Source: CAZXCQ01 sp964639275
GTDB taxonomy: Bacteria; Desulfobacterota; DSM-4660; Desulfatiglandales; Desulfatiglandaceae
Reading direction: 5' to 3'
Assembly (NCBI GenBank): GCA_964639275.1
Contig: CAZXCQ010000011.1
Location: forward strand, 1 to 40,654
Length of the DNA stretch: 40,654 nt
The translations under genes were made by a program, and so were the position numbers. Each line of letters begins with the position of its first letter. Position 1 is the first letter of the stretch. The notes beneath the pieces were generated by a model that worked only from the letters and a program-made list of their open reading frames with translations, did no database searches and was not told the DNA's origin. This document shows positions 24,358 through 32,874 of the stretch, in pieces.

Positions 24358-24642
24358 CTAGATCCCCTCAAAAACTTGAATCTTCTCACCCGGTGCGAGC
24401 CTGACAATCGCCTTTTTCCAATCGGCCCTCTTGCCCGTGTTTTTGCCCATCCGCCGGCCCTTTCCCCTCACATTCATGGTCTTGACTTCCAGGACCTTTG
24501 TCCCAAAAAGGGCCTCCACGGCCTGCCGTATCTCTATCTTATTGGCCCGGGGGTGAACCTTAAAGGATATCTGGCTAAACTCCCTCTGATACGTCGCCTT
24601 TTCTGTGGTATGCGGTTCTTTTATGACTTGATAGATATCCAT
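24358..24642 (-). CDS. rplW: 50S ribosomal protein L23
   Basis: Exit-tunnel protein that docks trigger factor and SRP (94 aa). MDIYQVIKEPHTTEKATY, FKVHPRANKIEIRQAVEALF and the loop KVLEVKTMNVRGKGRRMGKN are present. The start shares one base with the rplD stop (TAATG). Confidence 0.97.
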   Translation of the reverse strand: MDIYQVIKEPHTTEKATYQREFSQISFKVHPRANKIEIRQAVEALFGTKVLEVKTMNVRGKGRRMGKNTGKRADWKKAIVRLAPGEKIQVFEGI

Positions 24643-25268
24643 TACGAAACCAGTCTCTCCTCTATTGCCTTCACAGCGGGCTGCTCCAGGAAAAGAAAGT
24701 TATATCTCAAGATGTCGTAGACATTTAGTCCTTCATACCTCATGACCTTGGCCCATGGGACATTGTTGGATGATTTTTCCAGGTTCGACTGTTTGTGATG
24801 AGTGACGACGAGCGCCTTATTCACATCAAAATTCCGCATCACTTCCACAAAATTCTTTGTTTTGATCTTGGGAAGCCGAAAGTCATCCACCACGATAAGC
24901 TGCCCAGTCTGGGCCTTATCCGTTAGTGCCATTCGCAGGGCGGCCTTTCTGACTTTTTTGGGTACTCTTTGTCCATACTTTCGTGGACTCGGTCCAAAGG
25001 CTATCCCGCCCCCCCTTCTTATGGGGGAAGAGGCCGCACCCACTCTGGCTCGGCCCATCCCTTTCTGTCGCCAGAGCTTTCTTCCCGATGCCTTCACTTC
25101 TGAACGGCCCTTTGTAGAGGCCGATCCAGCCCTCCGTGCGGCAAGCTGGCTTATCACCACCTGATGAAGGACATGGTTCTTTACTGGAACATCAAAAACT
25201 TCATCTTTTAGTTCTACTTCGGAAACCTTCTCATTTTGAAGATTGTAGACATCCACGACGGTCATCAC
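24642..25268 (-). CDS. rplD: 50S ribosomal protein L4
   Basis: Exit-tunnel protein and, in E. coli, repressor of the S10 operon (208 aa). The loop KASGRKLWRQKGMGRARVGA with SSPIRRGGGIAFGPSPRKY is the tunnel extension. NVYDILRYNFLFLEQPAVKA is the conserved C-terminus. Confidence 0.97.
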   Translation of the reverse strand: MMTVVDVYNLQNEKVSEVELKDEVFDVPVKNHVLHQVVISQLAARRAGSASTKGRSEVKASGRKLWRQKGMGRARVGAASSPIRRGGGIAFGPSPRKYGQRVPKKVRKAALRMALTDKAQTGQLIVVDDFRLPKIKTKNFVEVMRNFDVNKALVVTHHKQSNLEKSSNNVPWAKVMRYEGLNVYDILRYNFLFLEQPAVKAIEERLVS

Positions 25269-25362
25269 ACGCCTCTGCCTCTTCTCCCGTTTGATTGCTG
25301 ATCACCCCTCAGATCCCTTGAACCGCGGGATGTCAAGATATCGATGGTCCGGTATCGTCAGA

Positions 25363-25992
25363 TCAGACCTTAAGGACCTCCACAAAGCTGTTACGGCTTC
25401 CTGGAATGGCGCCTCCTACCAGGATAACATTCATTTCGGGTCTTACATCAACGACCAAAAGGTTCTTGAGCGTGACGCGCTGATACCCCATCCGCCCAGG
25501 CATTTTCTTCCCTTTTTGGACTCTCCCCGGCGTAGCACTGGACCCGATGGAGCCGGGAATCCTGTGTGAGCGAGATCCATGGCTCTTTTTTCCCCCGGAA
25601 AAACCCCATCTCTTTGTAACCCCGCTGAATCCCCTACCCTTGCTAATACCGGTCACATGGACCCTGTCACCGGCATCGATAAAATCCGATTTTATCTCTT
25701 GCCCCAATTCAAAAGAATCCAGATCATCTACCCGAATTTCCCTTAGATATGCAAAATACTTCCCTTTTGTGGCCTTATCAAAATGGCCCCTCAGGGGCTT
25801 ATTGATCCTGCCTTGTTTTTGCGGCTCAAACCCCACCTGGATTGCGTTATAGCCCTCTTTTTCCTGTGTCTTTTTCTGTGTCACCACGCAGGGATCAACC
25901 TTCAGGACAGTCACAGGAACACTCTTGCCCTCTTCCAGGAAATGCCTTGTCATTCCCAATTTCTTGCAAAAAAGCTTGTTGGTCATATCCAT
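25363..25992 (-). CDS. rplC: 50S ribosomal protein L3
   Basis: Early-assembly large-subunit protein whose loop reaches the peptidyl transferase centre (209 aa). LFCKKLGMTRHFLEEGKSV, VHVTGISKGRGFSGVTKRWG and SIGSSATPGRVQKGKKMPGR are signatures; the Gln methylated in E. coli L3 is replaced here (SSATPGRV). The gap to rpsJ is 50 bases. Confidence 0.97.
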   Translation of the reverse strand: MDMTNKLFCKKLGMTRHFLEEGKSVPVTVLKVDPCVVTQKKTQEKEGYNAIQVGFEPQKQGRINKPLRGHFDKATKGKYFAYLREIRVDDLDSFELGQEIKSDFIDAGDRVHVTGISKGRGFSGVTKRWGFSGGKKSHGSRSHRIPGSIGSSATPGRVQKGKKMPGRMGYQRVTLKNLLVVDVRPEMNVILVGGAIPGSRNSFVEVLKV

Positions 25993-26042
25993 CCGGCTCC
26001 AATTCTCCCGGGCCAGTCATCGGTCCCCGTCCCACCAGCCCC

Positions 26043-26354
26043 TTACAGCTTGATCTCCACATCCACTCCTGCGGCCAAGTCGAGTTTCATCAGTGCATCG
26101 ACTGTCTGTTGAGTCGGCTCCAGGATATCCAACAGACGCTTGTGTGTCCTTATTTCAAACTGCTCTCGGGATTTCTTGTCCACATGTGGAGACCTTAAGA
26201 CACAGTATTTATTAATGACTGTAGGAAGTGGGATAGGCCCGGCCACCCTTGCCCCTGTCTCATTTGCCGTTTCAACGATCTCAAGGGCCGATTGATCCAG
26301 CAACTTATGATCATAGGCCTTTAATCGAATCCGGATCTTCTGGTTGGCGATCAT
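26043..26354 (-). CDS. rpsJ: 30S ribosomal protein S10
   Basis: Small-subunit head protein and NusB partner in antitermination (103 aa). KIRIRLKAYDHKLLDQSA, GPIPLPTVINKYCVLRSPHVDK and QFEIRTHKRLLDI are diagnostic. It follows tuf by 11 bases, so the str and S10 operons may be cotranscribed. Confidence 0.98.
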   Translation of the reverse strand: MIANQKIRIRLKAYDHKLLDQSALEIVETANETGARVAGPIPLPTVINKYCVLRSPHVDKKSREQFEIRTHKRLLDILEPTQQTVDALMKLDLAAGVDVEIKL

Positions 26355-26365
26355 TGTCTTTTCCC

Positions 26366-27559
26366 CTACTCAATAATATCACTAATTACGCCGGCGCCTA
26401 CCGTTCTTCCACCTTCCCGTATGGCAAACCGCAACTCCTTCTCCATCGCTATCGGCGTAATTAAACTAATATCCATCGCTACATTGTCACCCGGCATCAC
26501 CATCTCAACCCCCTCGGGTAACGTCACCACTCCCGTCACATCCGTCGTCCTAAAATAAAACTGCGGCCGATAACCATTAAAAAACGGCGTGTGTCGACCA
26601 CCTTCCTCCTTCGTCAATATGTATGCCTCCGCCTTAAACTTCGTATGCGGCGTTATCGACCCAGGCTTCGCCACCACTTGACCACGCTCCACTTCATCAC
26701 GCTTCGTCCCCCTCAGCAACACCCCAATGTTGTCACCCGCTTGTCCTTGATCCAAAATCTTGCGGAACATCTCAACACCCGTACACACCGTCTTCATCGT
26801 CTCCCTGATCCCAACAATCTCAACTTCATCCCCCACCTTCACTATCCCACGCTCTACCCTGCCAGTCACTACCGTCCCACGTCCAGATATGCTAAATACA
26901 TCCTCTATCGGCATCAAAAAAGGCTTCTCCGTGTCTCGAATAGGCTCCTCGATATAACTGTCAAGTGCATCCAATAACTCAAATATAGGCTTCACATCCT
27001 CAGAGTCCAAATCATCACTCTCAAGCGCCTTCAACGCACTACCCCGTACAATCGGTATATCATCACCCGGAAACTCATACTTCGTCAAAAGCTCCCTCAA
27101 CTCTAACTCCACTAACTCTATCAGCTCTTCATCATCCACCATGTCACACTTGTTCAAAAATACCACCATGCTCGGGACTCCCACCTGACGCGCTAACAAT
27201 ATGTGCTCCCGAGTCTGAGGCATAGGACCATCATCGGCCCCCACAACCAATATCGCCCCGTCCATCTGCGCAGCACCCGTAATCATGTTCTTGATATAGT
27301 CCGCATGACCCGGACAGTCCACATGCGCATAATGCCTCTTCGCCGTCTGATACTCCACATGCGCCGTCGCTATCGTAATCCCCCTCGCCTTCTCCTCAGG
27401 CGCCTTGTCTATCTCATCAAACGGAATAAAATCCGCCAGACCCTTCCTCTCTAAATGCTTCGTGATCGCCGCAGTCAAAGTCGTCTTACCATGATCAATA
27501 TGACCTATCGTCCCCACGTTCACATGCGGCTTCGTCCTCTCAAACTTCTTCTTAGACAT
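26366..27559 (-). CDS. tuf: Elongation factor Tu
   Basis: GTPase that delivers aminoacyl-tRNA to the ribosome (397 aa). G motifs are GHIDHGKT, DCPGHADY, NKCD and SAL; domains 2 and 3 follow with GRGTVVTGRVERG and PFFNGYRPQFYFRTTDVTG. Protein sequence fits Desulfobacterota, but codon choice differs from adjacent genes: by hand count 13 of the first 15 alanine codons are GCG, against none of the first six in rpsJ. GGAGG lies upstream of the ATG. fusA, usually its upstream partner, is absent. Confidence 0.98.
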   Translation of the reverse strand: MSKKKFERTKPHVNVGTIGHIDHGKTTLTAAITKHLERKGLADFIPFDEIDKAPEEKARGITIATAHVEYQTAKRHYAHVDCPGHADYIKNMITGAAQMDGAILVVGADDGPMPQTREHILLARQVGVPSMVVFLNKCDMVDDEELIELVELELRELLTKYEFPGDDIPIVRGSALKALESDDLDSEDVKPIFELLDALDSYIEEPIRDTEKPFLMPIEDVFSISGRGTVVTGRVERGIVKVGDEVEIVGIRETMKTVCTGVEMFRKILDQGQAGDNIGVLLRGTKRDEVERGQVVAKPGSITPHTKFKAEAYILTKEEGGRHTPFFNGYRPQFYFRTTDVTGVVTLPEGVEMVMPGDNVAMDISLITPIAMEKELRFAIREGGRTVGAGVISDIIE

Positions 27560-27666
27560 ACCCTAACCTCCTTGATCGGTTTTGGTGCAGCGCCTTAATT
27601 CTCTTGACTTCTTCAAGTATCCCCCTCAGATAGTAAATCCAAAGATATCCAATCAAAGTCCTGTCC

Positions 27667-28137
27667 CTACCAGCGGTAATGGGCAAAGGCCTTGTTGGCC
27701 TCGGCCATTCTGTGGGTATCTTCCTTCTTCTTAATGGCAGCCCCCCTAGAGTTGGCCGCATCGAGCAACTCCCCTGCCAGTTTGGTAGCCATGCCCTTTT
27801 CACCTCTGCCAGCGGAAAAATTGATAATCCATCTGATACTGAGGGCCTGTCTTCTGGCTGCCCTGACCTCTGTAGGTACCTGGTAGGTGGATCCACCGAC
27901 CCGTCTAGACTTCACCTCCACGATAGGCCTCACATTCTCGACGGCATTCTGAAAAACAAGCAAGGGGTCTTGCTTTGTCTTCTCTTCTATAATGTCAAAG
28001 GCCTCATAAAGAATCGACTGCGCGATACTTTTCTTGCCCTTCTTCATCAGGTTGTTGATAAATTTGGCCACTAGGACATCATTATATCTCGGATCTGGTG
28101 CAATTTTCCGTTTGGCGACGATCTTTTTTCTTGGCAT
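27667..28137 (-). CDS. rpsG: 30S ribosomal protein S7
   Basis: 16S rRNA head-assembly protein and, in E. coli, repressor of the str operon (156 aa). MPRKKIVAKRKIAPDPRYND, KKSIAQSILYEAFDIIEEK, RRVGGSTYQVPTEVRAARR and FAHYRW are classic blocks. It is followed by a 107-base gap and then tuf instead of fusA. Confidence 0.98.
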   Translation of the reverse strand: MPRKKIVAKRKIAPDPRYNDVLVAKFINNLMKKGKKSIAQSILYEAFDIIEEKTKQDPLLVFQNAVENVRPIVEVKSRRVGGSTYQVPTEVRAARRQALSIRWIINFSAGRGEKGMATKLAGELLDAANSRGAAIKKKEDTHRMAEANKAFAHYRW

Positions 28138-28217
28138 TCAACTTCTCCAAAAAAAGCTCAACTGCCTTACCCCGTCAAACCCGCATTCAACCGGCATCAG
28201 TTGAGCCAATTACTCGC

Positions 28218-28595
28218 TCAAAGTCCCTTTGGTCTCTTGGCCCCGTACTTTGATCGACCTTGTCTACGATCATCCACCCCGGTGGCATCCATTGTACCCC
28301 TGACAATATGATATCTGACACCGGGCAGGTCCTTTACTCGGCCTCCCCGGATCAATACCACCGAATGCTCCTGAAGATTGTGACCCATACCGGGGATATA
28401 GGATGTGACCTCGATACCGTTTGTCAACCTCACCCTGGCAACCTTTCGCAAAGCGGAGTTAGGTTTCTTGGGTGTTGATGTATAGACCCTGATACAGACC
28501 CCCCTTCTCTGAGGCGCGCCCTGAAGTGCAGGGGTCTTGACCTTCCTCTTTGACTCTCGACGGCCCTTCCTTACAAGCTGATTAATGGTCGGCAT
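28218..28595 (-). CDS. rpsL: 30S ribosomal protein S12
   Basis: Decoding-centre protein (125 aa). PTINQLVRKGRRESKRK, the TPKKPNSALRKVARV block and the GGRVKDLPGVRYH block carry the wild-type lysines at the positions linked to streptomycin resistance in other bacteria. First gene after the strong promoter at 28685-28713. Confidence 0.98.
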   Translation of the reverse strand: MPTINQLVRKGRRESKRKVKTPALQGAPQRRGVCIRVYTSTPKKPNSALRKVARVRLTNGIEVTSYIPGMGHNLQEHSVVLIRGGRVKDLPGVRYHIVRGTMDATGVDDRRQGRSKYGAKRPKGL

Positions 28596-28684
28596 AGATA
28601 CTCCTCAACCCTTTCATACGTAGGAGACACGTGGGATAGCCTCGCTTTATTCCTGTGCAATTATTGGTACAGCAAAATTTTTTA

Positions 28685-28713
28685 TTTATATATGCGCCTC
28701 TTTGATTTGTCAA
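28685..28713 (-). promoter_or_regulatory. Sigma-70-type promoter for rpsL (str operon)
   Basis: On the - strand TTGACA (28713-28708) is separated by exactly 17 bases from TATAAA (28690-28685), within an A/T-rich stretch. Predicted transcription starts near 28678, about 80 bases before the rpsL ATG. The element lies in the 157-base gap after rpoC, where a new transcript start for the str operon is expected. Confidence 0.85.
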
Positions 28714-28752
28714 GCGTTTTTCACGCCCCCTTGTCTCTTTCACCAGGCCTGA

Positions 28753-31700
28753 TCAATCTTCAAGGCCTGGTTCAACCACGCCCATTTCGACATTCCGATA
28801 GGCCCTCATTCCGGTGCCAGCCGGAATCAGACGACCCATTATCACATTTTCCTTTAGGCCCTTAAGGAAGTCCACCTTCCCGGCGACGCTGGCATCAGAC
28901 AAGACCTTGGTCGTTTCCTGAAAGGACGCCGCCGATATAAAACTCTCTGTGCTGAGAGAGGCCTTTGTAATTCCCAAAAGCAGGGGTTCTGCAGTAGCGG
29001 GTTTTCCTTCCTGTTTGATGATCTTTCTATTTTCCTCTTCAAATCGCCACTTTTCAACATGCTCCCCCAAAAGAAACTGGGAATCTCCTGGGTCCGTTAC
29101 ACTGACCTGTCGCAACATCTGGCGGACGATAACCTCGATATGCTTATCATTAATCTTTACGCCCTGGAGCCGATAAACCTCTTGAACCTCATTCACCAGA
29201 TACTTGGCCAGGTCTTTGATTCCCCTGATCTTTAGTATGTCATGGGGGTTGATAGACCCATCCATCAGCGCCTCACCTGCCCTCACGTAATCCCCTTCCA
29301 ATACACTCACATGCTTTCCTTTGGCGATAAAGTAATTTACCGGTTCACCCACCTCCGGGGTAATCGTCATTTTTCTTTTGCCCTTGGTGTATTTCCCAAA
29401 GGAGACTACCCCGTCGATCTCTGAGATAATGGCGGTCTCCTTTGGCTTTCTCACTTCAAACAGTTCAGCGACCCGTGGGAGCCCTCCGGTAATATCTTTG
29501 GTCTTGGTGGTTTCTCTCGGGATTTTCCCCAGGACCGTTCCCGGTCCCACCTCGGTCCCCTCGTTGACCATTATGACGGCACCCACAGGCAGGTGATAAC
29601 GGGCCTTGGCATTTACGCTTCCAGGCAAACTAGCCGTCTTTCCGCTGCTGTCTTTTATGGAAATTCGCGGTCTGACATCAAGGTCACGGGACTCTACAAT
29701 CACTCGGCTTATCTTCCCGGTAATCTTATCCCGCTTTTCCTGCATGGTACGACCCTCCAGTATATCACCGAATTTGACGGTTCCTGAGACCTCAGTGATG
29801 ATGGGTATGGTAAAGGGGTCCCATTCAACCAGGACCTGATTGGATTTTACCTTCTCACCATCACGAACCCTTAAGCCGGCACCAAACAGTACTGGATATC
29901 GCTCTACCTCCCTTCCTCCTTTTCCCAGGATAGCAATCTCGCTATTACGGCTCATGACGACGAGCTTTCCCTCTTCGTTTTCCACCGTCTTGAGGTTGAT
30001 ATACTTTACCTTCCCTGCGTTTCTGGGCTGAATTGTCGTCTGCTCCACCCTTTGGCTTGCTACACCACCGATATGAAATGTTCGCATCGTGAGCTGGGTC
30101 CCGGGCTCCCCAATGGACTGGGCAGCAATGATACCGATGGCCTCGCCAATATTGACCTCGTGGCCATGACCCAAATCCCTGCCATAGCATTTTCGGCAAA
30201 CCCCGTACTTGGCCTCGCATGTCAATGCGGATCTAATCATGACCTTCTCTAAACCGGCCTCCTCGATCTTTCTTACCTTTTGTTCGTCAATCTCCTCATT
30301 CGCCTTCACCAAGACGTCGCCTGTGATCGAGTCATAAATATCTTGAAGGGCTATTCGGCCCAGGACCCTCTCTCCCACCCTTTCAAGGATTTCTCCACCT
30401 TCCACAAGTGCCTCCACCCAGATCCCATCCATCGTGCCGCAGTCCTCCTCGCAGATGATTGCATCCTGCGCCACATCGACCAATCTTCGGGTGAGATAAC
30501 CTGAATTGGCGGTCTTTAAGGCGGTATCGGCCAGGCCTTTCCGTGCTCCATGGGTGGAAATAAAATACTGCAAAACGGTCAGGCCTTCCCTGAAGTTCGA
30601 GGTAATGGGGGTTTCGATGATCTCCCCGGATGGTTTGGCCATTAACCCCCTCATACCGGCCAGTTGTCTCATCTGGTCTTTGCTTCCCCTGGCCCCCGAG
30701 TCGGACATCATGTAGATCGGGTTGTAGCTATTCACCTCAACCTTCTTGTTGTCGGGGCCCTCAACCTCTTCTACTGCCATTTCCTTCATCATCTCTGATG
30801 CCACATCCTCGGTGGACTGTGCCCAGATATCCACAACCTTGTTGTATTTTTCTCCGTCTGTAATGAGCCCGCCAACGTACTGATCATCGATCTTCCTCAC
30901 CTCCGTTTCGGCCCTCTCAATGATCTTTTCTTTGTTAGACGGGATCACCATATCTTTCATTGAGATAGATATCCCGGAAAGGGTTGCGTATTTGTAGCCC
31001 ACATCTTTTAGTTTGTCTGCAAAAATGACGGTGGCCTTGATGCCTGCCCGACGATAAGACTCATTGATCAGGGATCTCAGCTCCTTTTTTGTCAAGACCT
31101 TATTGATAAATGAAAAAGGGAGCGGTTCGGGCAGGATCTCTTGGAGGAGTACTCGACCCGTCGTGGTCTCCTCAAGTTTGTCTTCGATCCTGGCCTTGAT
31201 CGAGGCATGCAAGTCCAGTTCACCCGCATCATAGGCAATTCTGACTTCGTGCGGGTTAGAGAAGATCTTGCCTTCACCCTTTACAAAGGGCCGCTGTCTG
31301 GTCATATAATAAAGACCCAGAACGATATCCTGGCTGGGGACAATAATGGGGTCTCCATTGGCCGGAGACAAGATGTTATTGGTGGACATCATCAGGACCC
31401 TGGCCTCGATCTGGGCCTCGATGGACAAGGGGACATGGACTGCCATCTGGTCCCCATCAAAATCCGCGTTAAAGGCAGTACACACCAGAGGGTGGAGTTG
31501 AATGGCCTTCCCTTCAATCAGGATGGGCTCAAAGGCCTGGATCCCCAAGCGGTGGAGTGTGGGCGCCCTGTTCAACAAAACACAATATTCCCTGACGACT
31601 TCGTCCAGGGCATCCCAGACCTCTGGCAGTTCTCTCTCTACCATCTTCTTGGCGCTTTTGATGGTCGTGACCAACCCCTTTTCATCAAGTTTGTTATAGA

Positions 31701-32850
31701 TAAACGGTTTAAATAATTCCAGGGCCATTTTTTTGGGGAGCCCGCACTGGTGCAACCGAAGGTCGGGGCCTACCACAATGACAGAACGGCCCGAATAATC
31801 CACCCTTTTCCCAAGCAGATTTTGCCGGAATCTCCCCTGTTTACCCTTGAGCATGTCGCTAAGGGACTTAAAGGGTCTCTTATTTGCCCCGGTGACGACC
31901 TTGCCCCTCCTCCCATTATCAAAGAGGACATCCACTGCCTCCTGGAGCATCCTCTTTTCGTTTCTCACTATGATATCGGGGGCATTCAGGTCCAGTAGCC
32001 TTTTTAGTCTGTTATTGCGGTTGATGACCCTCCGATAAAGGTCATTCAGGTCAGATGTTGCGAATCTTCCTCCGTCGAGGGGAACAAGCGGTCTGAGGTC
32101 CGGTGGCAAGACCGGGACGACATCCAGGATTGTCCATTCCGGTCGATTCTTTGAATTTCTAAAGTCATCAATAATCTTTAGTCGTTTGCCCAGCTTCTTC
32201 CGCTTGGCATCCGACCGAGTCCCCAACATCTCGACTCTGAGGGTGTCAGAGAGCTCGTCCAGATCCAGGTCTCTGAGCATGGCCTGAATCGCCTCAGCCC
32301 CAATACCCGCCTCAAATCGATCCCCGTAATCCTCCCTTGCCTGTTGCAGCTGTTCATCGGTCAGCAGTGCCCCTTTCCTAATCAGGGGGTCCTTGACATC
32401 CCCGGGGTGCATAACGATATAGGTTTCAAAATAAAGGACCCTTTCCAGTTCCTTCAAGGTCAAATCCAGGAGATTGCCCACCTTGGAAGGGAGACACTTC
32501 AAAAACCAAATATGTGCGACAGGGGCAGCCAGCTTGATATGCCCCATCCGTTCCCGTCGAACCTTGCTTTGGATCACCTCCACCCCGCACTTCTCACACA
32601 CGATGCCCCTGTGTTTCATTCGTTTATACTTGCCACAGTTGCACTCATAGTCCTTGATAGGACCAAATATCTTGGAGCAGAAGAGTCCATCCCTTTCCGG
32701 CTTAAAGGTCCTGTAATTGATGGTCTCTGGTTTTTTTACCTCACCAAAAGACCACTCCTGGATCTTTGCCGGCGAGGCCAGAGAAATCCTCACCGCGTTA
32801 AAACTCGATGGATCCTTGGGCTTTGCAAAAAAACTGTATAGTTCTTCCAA
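28753..32850 (-). CDS. rpoC: DNA-directed RNA polymerase beta' subunit
   Basis: Catalytic subunit of RNA polymerase (1365 aa). The N-terminal zinc site CNCGKYKRMKHRGIVCEKCG is near residues 70-90. The absolutely conserved Mg-binding motif NADFDGDQM is near residue 463. The second cysteine cluster CEAKYGVCRKCYGRD is near 880. It starts 24 bases after rpoB. No intein, split or large lineage insertion is visible. Confidence 0.98.
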   Translation of the reverse strand: MEELYSFFAKPKDPSSFNAVRISLASPAKIQEWSFGEVKKPETINYRTFKPERDGLFCSKIFGPIKDYECNCGKYKRMKHRGIVCEKCGVEVIQSKVRRERMGHIKLAAPVAHIWFLKCLPSKVGNLLDLTLKELERVLYFETYIVMHPGDVKDPLIRKGALLTDEQLQQAREDYGDRFEAGIGAEAIQAMLRDLDLDELSDTLRVEMLGTRSDAKRKKLGKRLKIIDDFRNSKNRPEWTILDVVPVLPPDLRPLVPLDGGRFATSDLNDLYRRVINRNNRLKRLLDLNAPDIIVRNEKRMLQEAVDVLFDNGRRGKVVTGANKRPFKSLSDMLKGKQGRFRQNLLGKRVDYSGRSVIVVGPDLRLHQCGLPKKMALELFKPFIYNKLDEKGLVTTIKSAKKMVERELPEVWDALDEVVREYCVLLNRAPTLHRLGIQAFEPILIEGKAIQLHPLVCTAFNADFDGDQMAVHVPLSIEAQIEARVLMMSTNNILSPANGDPIIVPSQDIVLGLYYMTRQRPFVKGEGKIFSNPHEVRIAYDAGELDLHASIKARIEDKLEETTTGRVLLQEILPEPLPFSFINKVLTKKELRSLINESYRRAGIKATVIFADKLKDVGYKYATLSGISISMKDMVIPSNKEKIIERAETEVRKIDDQYVGGLITDGEKYNKVVDIWAQSTEDVASEMMKEMAVEEVEGPDNKKVEVNSYNPIYMMSDSGARGSKDQMRQLAGMRGLMAKPSGEIIETPITSNFREGLTVLQYFISTHGARKGLADTALKTANSGYLTRRLVDVAQDAIICEEDCGTMDGIWVEALVEGGEILERVGERVLGRIALQDIYDSITGDVLVKANEEIDEQKVRKIEEAGLEKVMIRSALTCEAKYGVCRKCYGRDLGHGHEVNIGEAIGIIAAQSIGEPGTQLTMRTFHIGGVASQRVEQTTIQPRNAGKVKYINLKTVENEEGKLVVMSRNSEIAILGKGGREVERYPVLFGAGLRVRDGEKVKSNQVLVEWDPFTIPIITEVSGTVKFGDILEGRTMQEKRDKITGKISRVIVESRDLDVRPRISIKDSSGKTASLPGSVNAKARYHLPVGAVIMVNEGTEVGPGTVLGKIPRETTKTKDITGGLPRVAELFEVRKPKETAIISEIDGVVSFGKYTKGKRKMTITPEVGEPVNYFIAKGKHVSVLEGDYVRAGEALMDGSINPHDILKIRGIKDLAKYLVNEVQEVYRLQGVKINDKHIEVIVRQMLRQVSVTDPGDSQFLLGEHVEKWRFEEENRKIIKQEGKPATAEPLLLGITKASLSTESFISAASFQETTKVLSDASVAGKVDFLKGLKENVIMGRLIPAGTGMRAYRNVEMGVVEPGLED

Positions 32851-32874
32851 TGCCTCTCTCCTTTGATAGCTATC

